Assembly (NCBI GenBank): GCA_964368815.1
Contig: CAYJDA010000023.1
Location: forward strand, 1 to 39,437
Direction: 5' to 3'
DNA from: CAYJBH01 sp964368815
GTDB taxonomy: Bacteria > Bacillota > Clostridia > Oscillospirales > Ruminococcaceae
DNA length: 39,437 nucleotides
In this document: positions 39,411 to 39,437 of the stretch, piece after piece
Layout of the letters: each line of letters starts with the position of its first letter
How positions within the stretch are numbered: position 1 is the first letter of the stretch
Program-made: the position numbers and the translations under genes
The notes under the pieces: model-generated
The model's input: the letters and a program-made list of their open reading frames with translations, nothing else
Told to the model about the DNA's origin: nothing
Database searches by the model: none

Positions 39411-39437
39411 GTCGCGAACTTAAGTGAAGTCCGCGAC
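39411..39437 (-). terminator. Terminator of a minus-strand gene beyond the window
   Basis: GTCGCG (39411-39416) pairs with CGCGAC (39432-39437), with further inner pairing. On the minus strand the stem is followed by ATTTTTTCTT, so it should end a convergent transcript entering from the right edge. Confidence 0.65.

Overview
The window looks like chromosome of a low-to-medium-GC, Gram-positive, anaerobic Clostridia-type bacterium (Bacillota). The evidence is the AGGAGG-type ribosome binding sites, consensus TTGACA-17-TATAAT promoters, lipoprotein-type solute-binding proteins, ECF transporter genes, uroporphyrinogen-decarboxylase-like proteins and ferredoxin-type aldo/keto reductase. I see no rRNA, tRNA, phage, IS transposase or CRISPR array. 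The species cannot be named from this sequence.

Layout. 1-1.6 kb: a hydrolase cut by the window edge, a Nudix hydrolase and a TfoX-N protein. 1.8-5.3 kb: a two-component system (OmpR-type regulator, plus a histidine kinase interrupted by an in-frame TGA) with a triple-PepSY membrane protein and a small membrane protein. Three promoters here carry the same TTTAAT-N5-TTTAAT direct repeat exactly 10 bp before the -10 box, so this looks like a compact autoregulated envelope-stress or sensing regulon. 5.3-5.5 kb: a block of nested hairpins that resembles a non-autonomous mobile element. 5.5-16.1 kb: the most interesting region. It holds two His/Cys-rich paralogues of unknown family, a leucine-carboxymethyltransferase-like methyltransferase, a MntP-type manganese exporter, a pair of half-ABC transporters, a complete ECF transporter (fused ATPases, EcfT, MptD-type S component), a TetR repressor and a divergent alpha/beta hydrolase. 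Three separate promoters in it share an identical-architecture palindrome, GTTAG-N6-CTAAC, placed just downstream of the -10 box. This ties the genes into one TetR regulon, probably for uptake and handling of a metal, metal chelate or tetrapyrrole (inference).

16.1-28 kb: two carbohydrate-type ABC importers, each with a binding protein and two permeases but no ATPase, and each linked to a uroporphyrinogen-decarboxylase-family protein. The first is divergent from an AraC regulator. The second is followed by an ArsR-type regulator with a large extra C-terminal domain. 27.9-28.3 kb: three tandem copies of a modular palindromic repeat with exchangeable cores. 28.3-30.8 kb: a reverse-strand catabolic operon (NanA-like lyase, YhcH-like protein, RraA-like protein) behind a consensus promoter. 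31-33.3 kb: an SDR/aldo-keto reductase operon divergent from an HxlR regulator.

33.3-36.7 kb is partly decayed (a MazG-like pseudogene, an SDR pseudogene, and a repeat composed of pieces of the two other repeat families) around an intact diguanylate cyclase and an alpha/beta hydrolase. 36.8-39.4 kb carries more AT-rich single genes: an XRE regulator fused to membrane helices, a nucleoside phosphorylase-like protein and a GNAT acetyltransferase.
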